Below are positions 1-5,100 of a stretch of DNA of 6,517 nt, in pieces. The DNA lies in the NCBI GenBank assembly GCA_023227695.1, contig JALNVE010000185.1, forward strand, positions 1 through 6,517, in the 5' to 3' direction. The position numbers were made by a program, and so were the translations under genes. The notes beneath the pieces are model-generated. The model saw nothing but the letters and a program-made list of their open reading frames with translations, had not been told where the DNA came from and did no database searches. The stretch's first letter is position 1. Every line of letters begins with the position of its first letter. This stretch comes from Paludibacteraceae bacterium (lineage in GTDB: Bacteria > Bacteroidota > Bacteroidia > Bacteroidales > Paludibacteraceae).

Positions 1-1418
1 CCTAATGCAAATGCATAGTTTTCACGAGAATAGTAGTCTGAACCACCAATTCCTAAACCAGCATAGTCAGCAACGTCTTTTTTACGAGTTTCGTATGAAG
101 TGATGAAACCTGCAACATCAAGTTTCAAACGCTCTGTAATACCAAATCTAGCACCTAAACCATAATTGTTTGAGCTTTGGTTGAAGTTCATATCGCTAAG
201 ATATTTATCAGCGAAATCGAATTGTGTACGAAGGTATCCGCAACTAACAAGAATAGACTTTGTAATGTCCCATTCAATACCGTATGCATACTCTTTAGTC
301 CCATGGTTTACATAGTCTTGCTTGTCGTTTGCCATTTCAGCATCTTTGTCGAAATAGTAACGGTAACCCAAACAGATCTTCACGTTAGGAAGAAGGTTGC
401 AGTCCATACCTACAGTCCATAATGCAGGCATATCGTTGTTGCTTGTTTCTCCGTCCGGATACATACCAGTTTCGTCGATGACGGTTTTGTTTTTTACGCT
501 AAGATTTGTTTTGAACTCATATCTGGTAGCAATGTTAACGTTGCCTTTCTTGAAGTCCAAGCCAATGATAGGTGCAAAACCGAATCCGTCTTGTGTGCAA
601 TCTACGTGTTTGTCTTTTGACGAGTTTGCATAAGCATCCAGTTCCATTGCTTTTGCCTCTAATGCTTTTGCCGCAACTAGATTATTACCTTTCTCTAAAT
701 CAGCAGCTTGTTTCCTTAATTTAGCAGCAGCGCCGTTAAAGTATGTCTCAGCTTTGATGCCATTATAACCTGTGCTTTTTGGATAGATTGTGACATCTTT
801 TACATATCCTTCATACTTGTTGTATGCGTAACAAACTCTACCTCCTAAATAGGCAGCGAAGTACTCGTTGAATTTGTGAGTAACACCAACTGTTGTTCCA
901 AAGATGTATTGCTGACCTTTCATATAGCTGTTGATAGAATACTTTGAAGTAGTATCACCAGCTGCTGTGAGTTTCATAGGAAGGCTTGCTGCCTTAGATT
1001 CGAATGAAGGCAAACCTCCATCGTAAGTAGCTTTGCCACCACCTCCAGGAACAGAGAGGTTTAGGGAAAAAGCCCAATTGCCTTTTTTATAAACTGCCTG
1101 AAGACTTGGAACGAAAGGAGCTGTGGCTTTACCTTCGTATTTTTTAGTAGAGTTGCCTCCATTCATACTAAATGGAGCATAAGAAGTCTCAATGTTTCTC
1201 TCTTGAAAAGCGCATTGATAAGAAAATGCTGCATAGAGTCCGTCTTCCATGAAAACGAGTCCAGCTGGGTTGGAATAAGCTCCGTCGATGTCGATGGCTG
1301 CCTCTCTAGCAAAATTTCTTTGATAAGCTGCGTGTTGATTCGTGTTCGTGTTAATGCCTCCCGCATAAACAATCGAAGAGATTGCCGTGATGGCAATCGT
1401 CAAAATAACTTTCTTCAT
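1..1418 (-). CDS. FadL/OmpP1/TodX-family outer-membrane transport protein, 3' end missing
   Basis: Outer-membrane beta-barrel that in this family lets long-chain fatty acids or other hydrophobic compounds cross the outer membrane. The reverse strand reads without a stop from ATG at 1418-1416 for 472 codons and leaves the window. Residues 1-19 form a signal peptide (MKKVILTIAITAISSIVYA) with likely cleavage after VYA. The mature start GGINTNTNQ and the motif YSNPAGL (residues 48-54) are typical of the Bacteroidota branch; NPAG marks the N-terminal hatch of FadL proteins. The rest alternates aromatic and polar residues as in barrel strands (for example KICLGYRYYF). An Ala/Lys/Glu/Leu-rich helical stretch (residues about 230-264) interrupts the barrel. 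E. coli FadL has about 446 residues, so only a short C-terminal piece, probably the last strand, should be missing. The start is set by the signal peptide; an A/T-rich leader replaces a Shine-Dalgarno site. Substrate cannot be told from sequence. Divergent from the GH8 gene. Confidence 0.92.
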   Translation of the reverse strand, partial: MKKVILTIAITAISSIVYAGGINTNTNQHAAYQRNFAREAAIDIDGAYSNPAGLVFMEDGLYAAFSYQCAFQERNIETSYAPFSMNGGNSTKKYEGKATAPFVPSLQAVYKKGNWAFSLNLSVPGGGGKATYDGGLPSFESKAASLPMKLTAAGDTTSKYSINSYMKGQQYIFGTTVGVTHKFNEYFAAYLGGRVCYAYNKYEGYVKDVTIYPKSTGYNGIKAETYFNGAAAKLRKQAADLEKGNNLVAAKALEAKAMELDAYANSSKDKHVDCTQDGFGFAPIIGLDFKKGNVNIATRYEFKTNLSVKNKTVIDETGMYPDGETSNNDMPALWTVGMDCNLLPNVKICLGYRYYFDKDAEMANDKQDYVNHGTKEYAYGIEWDITKSILVSCGYLRTQFDFADKYLSDMNFNQSSNNYGLGARFGITERLKLDVAGFITSYETRKKDVADYAGLGIGGSDYYSRENYAFAL

Positions 1419-1441
1419 TTAATAATAAATTAAAAACGTTG

Positions 1442-1449
1442 CAAATTTA
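1442..1449 (-). promoter_or_regulatory. Candidate -7 element of the FadL-family gene
   Basis: Read on the minus strand this is TAAATTTG, a full match to the Bacteroidota -7 consensus TAnnTTTG. Transcription would start near 1435, leaving a leader of roughly 17 nt before the ATG at 1418. No good TTTG -33 element is found 19-21 bp upstream, so the call rests on one half-site in A/T-rich DNA, where chance matches are common. Confidence 0.4.
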
Positions 1450-1662
1450 AATATTAACCTTTGGATAATCGCTATGTTTTTGTAATTCATTTTTCAATAA
1501 ATGTCATTTTTTATGTTGTTCAGCATATTATTTGACTATGTTAATAATTATTCATGCACAAATTCGTATTAATTTGTAATGATTGTTCTCTGATTTTTAA
1601 ATGATTAGGTTTTAAAAATAAAAAGTCTGTTGTATGATAAATATTTAATATGATTAATTTTG

Positions 1663-1722
1663 CTTTTTTCAATAAAAAAGATTTTTTAAAATCGAAACAG
1701 CTTTTTTAAAAACAGTTTTTTT
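1663..1722. repeat. Cluster of A/T tracts with short inverted and direct repeats
   Basis: T6 (1664-1669), A6 (1674-1679), T6 (1682-1687), T6 (1702-1707) and T7 (1716-1722) lie at centre spacings of about 10, 8, 20 and 14.5 bp, partly in helical phase. CTTTTTT and AAAAAAG form an inverted repeat around a 4-base centre (1663-1680). GATTTT/AAAATC (1680-1693) forms a second one. AAACAG followed by a pyrimidine and six T occurs twice, 15 bp apart (1695 and 1710). This could be intrinsically curved DNA or an upstream promoter element; that role is inference. Confidence 0.45.
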
Positions 1723-1795
1723 GTTGAAGTAGAATAATATCAAAAATAATGTCTGAAATTTCTGTTAAAATATATTTCTTATCCAAAAAAAAAGA

Positions 1796-1803
1796 TATAT
1801 TTG
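1796..1803 (+). promoter_or_regulatory. Candidate -7 element for the GH8 gene
   Basis: TATATTTG matches the Bacteroidota -7 consensus TAnnTTTG on the plus strand, directly after a nine-A run (1785-1793). A TTTC at 1775-1778 is a poor -33 candidate with a 17-bp spacer, shorter than the usual 19-21. If used, transcription would start near 1810 and the 5' untranslated leader would be about 295 nt, carrying both inverted repeats at 1844-1924. A closer promoter may exist but no better match was seen. Confidence 0.35.
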
Positions 1804-1843
1804 CTTGATAAAATTTGAGATATAGTAAATAGGGATTGAAAGG

Positions 1844-1857
1844 AGACTTAAAAGTCT
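1844..1857. repeat. Short palindrome AGACTTAAAAGTCT
   Basis: Two 6-bp arms (AGACTT and AAGTCT) surround AA. A regulator dimer site or a small hairpin in the leader of the GH8 gene are both possible. No T-run follows, so it is not a terminator. Confidence 0.4.
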
Positions 1858-1869
1858 TATTATTCTAAC

Positions 1870-1924
1870 GAATAAATTCTGTCATTTGGGAAATCACTTG
1901 CTTGTCCAATATAAGAATTTATTC
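1870..1924. repeat. Perfect 11-bp inverted repeat with 33-bp spacer
   Basis: GAATAAATTCT (1870-1880) and AGAATTTATTC (1914-1924) are exact reverse complements separated by 33 bp. Pairing does not extend on either side. The repeat sits 180-235 bp before the GH8 start, downstream of the candidate -7 element. It could form a long-loop hairpin in the leader RNA, bind a regulator at two sites, or be a recombination site; none of these is shown by the sequence. Confidence 0.55.
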
Positions 1925-2104
1925 ATTGTAGGGCCATAAACTACATTTCTTCAGTTCTATTGTATGTGTGCATGAGAAAGACAATTATGCAACTATCCGG
2001 ACGTTTTTATGTAGCTGAAGCTTTTTTTAAGGTCTGTCACTTTCGTTCTACTATATAAGACGAGATTGATGGTCTTTTTTTGTTTAATTGAAAATTTATT
2101 ACTC

Positions 2105-2173
2105 ATGAACTATAAGTACAAATTAATAGGTGTCATCTTTGCGGTATGTTTGTCTGTATCATCGTTGATGGGA
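2105..2173 (+). other. Signal peptide of the GH8 protein
   Basis: Lysines at residues 4 and 6 are followed by a hydrophobic core (residues 7-18) and SSLMGQA. Cleavage is likely after Gly23, leaving Gln at +1, or after Ala25. Cys15 lies inside the hydrophobic core preceded by FAV, which is not a proper lipobox, so a lipoprotein is unlikely and Sec export with signal peptidase I is preferred. Confidence 0.8.
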
Positions 2174-5100
2174 CAAGCTCTAACCTATGATCCTTCTGTG
2201 TTTGTTGATATTAACATCAACTCTGGAAATCCTTCTTTCCCTTATCCTCAGTTTATGGAATATAAAGGCGGAGGTAAATCTTTGGCTAAATATAATGCTG
2301 AAGGTGTGACCCATGCTGATATGGAAAAGGCAGGACGTGAGGCATATCAAATTATGTCGCATCGTTGTCGTTATTTTGGAGGCACTCATTGTGGTGTTAA
2401 GTATATTGTATTTAATTCAATATCTAATGGGGGTACAACCGAGACATCTTTGACTTATCCAAATGTAGAAGGTGCTTATGGAACCTTTTGTTCTGAGGGC
2501 GATGGTTATATGCTTCTTGCAGCTGCATTGTTTGCCGATCAAAAAACATATAATGGTCTTTATATGTGGATCCATGATAACCGATTCAGTGGCGTTAAAA
2601 GATTTAAGGATGGTAAAATATTCCGTGAAAATAAACAAGGTTTTACTACTTGTCCTTATTTGGCTGGTTGGGGTGCCGATGAAACGACAACAACTGAAGG
2701 TAAATGTCATTCTGCAGCTGATGGTGACGTGGATATAGCCATGGCGACTCTTATTGCTTACAAACAGTGGGGAGAGTTTATGAAACAAGATGGAGTGGTT
2801 GTAAACGATGCCAATGGTGATCCGATTTCATACTTACATGAGGCACAAAGATGTGTTGGTGCTTTGGTAGATACCGTTCCTCAGTGGGAGTATGGTGCAA
2901 ATACATTGGCCGGATATCTTCCTGGTGTTATTGGTATTGATGGTTACACTAAAGATGGAGTTGCACAGGGAGAGGTTACTAGATGGCGTTTCTCGAATGA
3001 TGCAATTGCAAGGTATGGCAATATAAATGGTCCTTATAATGGCGGACCAGTTTTAATGTCAGCATACGGAAAGATGTTTGCTGATTATGATGCTCCTGCT
3101 TATTATGATGAATTTTGGAAGTGGTTCGATTCAGGAACAGGAGGTGACGGAGTTGGTAATGGCACCACAAATTGGAGGGCTCATCAGTTTAAGAAAGCCG
3201 CTGCATCTGGAAATTGGATAACTAAAACAGCTTATGACCAAGGTTATTATGCTTCAATAGGAAAATTCTCTATTGGCGATGATGGCTCTAATCCTACGTT
3301 TGGTGTTTCTGGTTTAACAGGAGGTGAGGATTTCCGTTTTGCATGGAGACACTTACTTGACTATTTATGGCATGGTGAAACTGAATATGATTGGGATCCT
3401 AAGGACCATAGCGTAATAGAAGGTCAGTCTCATGATGGCGTTAAAAAAATGGGTCTTCGTTATGCTGATTTGATGAAAAATCCTCCAGGACAAGGTGATC
3501 AACCCGGAACGCCAGCTTGTTCTAAGTTAGGTGCATCTCCAGATGCTGGACAACCTATGTGGAGTGGCGTTGTGCAAAATCCACAGACTTATAATCTTGA
3601 TGGTACTGTTGAGTCTTTTTATCATACGAATTATACGATTGGAGCAGGATCTCCTGCTGCTGTGATTTCTGAAGATTTGGAATTTTTGGGAGATATGTAC
3701 CGATCTTTGGAATTAAGATGGGATGGTAATAATACAGCTGTTGGTGCCGAAGATGAGGAACGATACATTGGAAGTACTCCAAAGTATTTCCATGGATGGT
3801 ATCGTACATTAGGTATGCTTGTATGTCAAGGAAATATGCATTCTCCTTCAGAAATGCAGCCAATAGCAAACATGAAGGTTTATATGTCTGTAGATAAGAC
3901 TTATGCATATGTTGATGATAAAATTGATTATACAGTTCAATATCGTAATTATGGAACTCTAGATGCAGAAGGTGTAAAGATTTCCACAGATATAGATCCT
4001 AATTACGAGGTAGTGAAAATCTCTAATGGTGGTACTTTTAGTGGTGGAAAAATTGTATGGAATATCGGTTCTGTAAAAGGTTTCAAGAGTGATCATTTAG
4101 CAGAGACAATCGATTCTGTATCGTTTACGGTTGTTGCAAAGGACACTGTGAATCCTCGTATATGTTTGATAAGTACAATTTCAGGAACAAACTTTCCTGA
4201 TTGGGTAAGTAATGAATATCCAAATCATGCAACTTATACAATGGAGCGAAATTGTGTGGATATTTTGGCAAATAGAACGTTGACCATAGATAAAACCGCT
4301 TCAAGAAATAAAATGAATCCAGGAGATGTCGTTGCTTTTACTGTTAATTTCGAAAACAAATCGGAGGGTGAAAGTTCATGGCTGAATGGTGGTCGTGATG
4401 ATGTAAGGTTGTCATATGGTAACTATATGATGAGTAATACGGCTAATCTGTTTTATCAATATTATCGATTCTGGAATGATGCAACTGAGGCATACATAAA
4501 CTTAGGAAACTATAGGGTTTCTTATTTTATGTATGATGCCGCATCTATTGGTTTGTATGACAATGATAATCCAACAGGATGGCAATTCGAGTTGGATAAT
4601 GGAAATGATATGGCAAAGTATGGTTGGATGCCTACTGGTGCTGAAACAAAATTTACATATCAGAAAATGCCTAATGGGGAGGATGAACATGGTAAATGGA
4701 ATCAGCGAATTATGATTCAGTTTCCTTCTTCTTTGATGGCGGCTACTCCATATGTTTATGACCATTTGAATAATGCATTTCAATTACATAAAGGAGGTTA
4801 TGGACCATGTTTCTTCCGTACACGTTTGGGTATTAAACAAGCAAAGGCAATGTATGATAAGGTTAATGATGACTGGTCTTATTCTCCTGCTCTTGCAACT
4901 TCTACTTTGGATGGACAGACTGAGACGTACACTCTTATTTCTCCCGGATGGGCTAACTTTGAGAATCCTGGTTATGATATTACAAATTATGCTAGAAATG
5001 TTTGTAATCCGAAGTCAGTACCTAATTACGAAAGAGTGCTTATTGAGGAGTTCGATGGTTATACATGGAGACGCATTCAAGGAACAGGACCTCTTCCTGG

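Larger units (their letters stand above)
1419..2104. other. Divergent intergenic region, A/T-rich, no convincing gene
   Basis: These 686 bp separate the start codons of two divergent genes. All frames on both strands are broken by frequent stops, and no RNA gene fold or known riboswitch was recognised. It holds candidate -7 elements for both genes, a cluster of A and T tracts at 1663-1722, a nine-A run at 1785-1793, a 14-bp palindrome at 1844-1857, and an 11-bp inverted repeat with arms at 1870-1880 and 1914-1924. The half next to the GH8 gene (about 1810-2104) is less A/T-biased than the half next to the FadL gene and may be a transcribed leader. Confidence 0.75.

Noticed and set aside
177..633. 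Two plus-strand open frames of 78-81 codons
   Set aside because: They lie antisense to the FadL-family gene and have no recognisable motifs; they are shadow frames.
1163..1433. Open frames on both strands over the 5' part of the FadL-family gene
   Set aside because: Both overlap the coding frame that carries the signal peptide and NPAG motif and show no protein-like features.
1870..1924. Insertion-sequence remnant with terminal inverted repeats
   Set aside because: There is no transposase, no flanking target-site duplication was seen, and a 33-bp interior is too short for any known element.
1972..2058. A 28-codon plus-strand open frame in the leader (MRKTIMQLSGRFYVAEAF...)
   Set aside because: It is short, with no ribosome site, no amino-acid run typical of an attenuator and no hydrophobic helix. 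Chance is likely, although a leader peptide cannot be excluded.
2057..2080. AAGAC/GTCTT hairpin followed by a T-run, terminator-like
   Set aside because: The stem is only 5 bp with a 10-base loop, and it lies just before the GH8 start, where a terminator is not expected unless used for attenuation.
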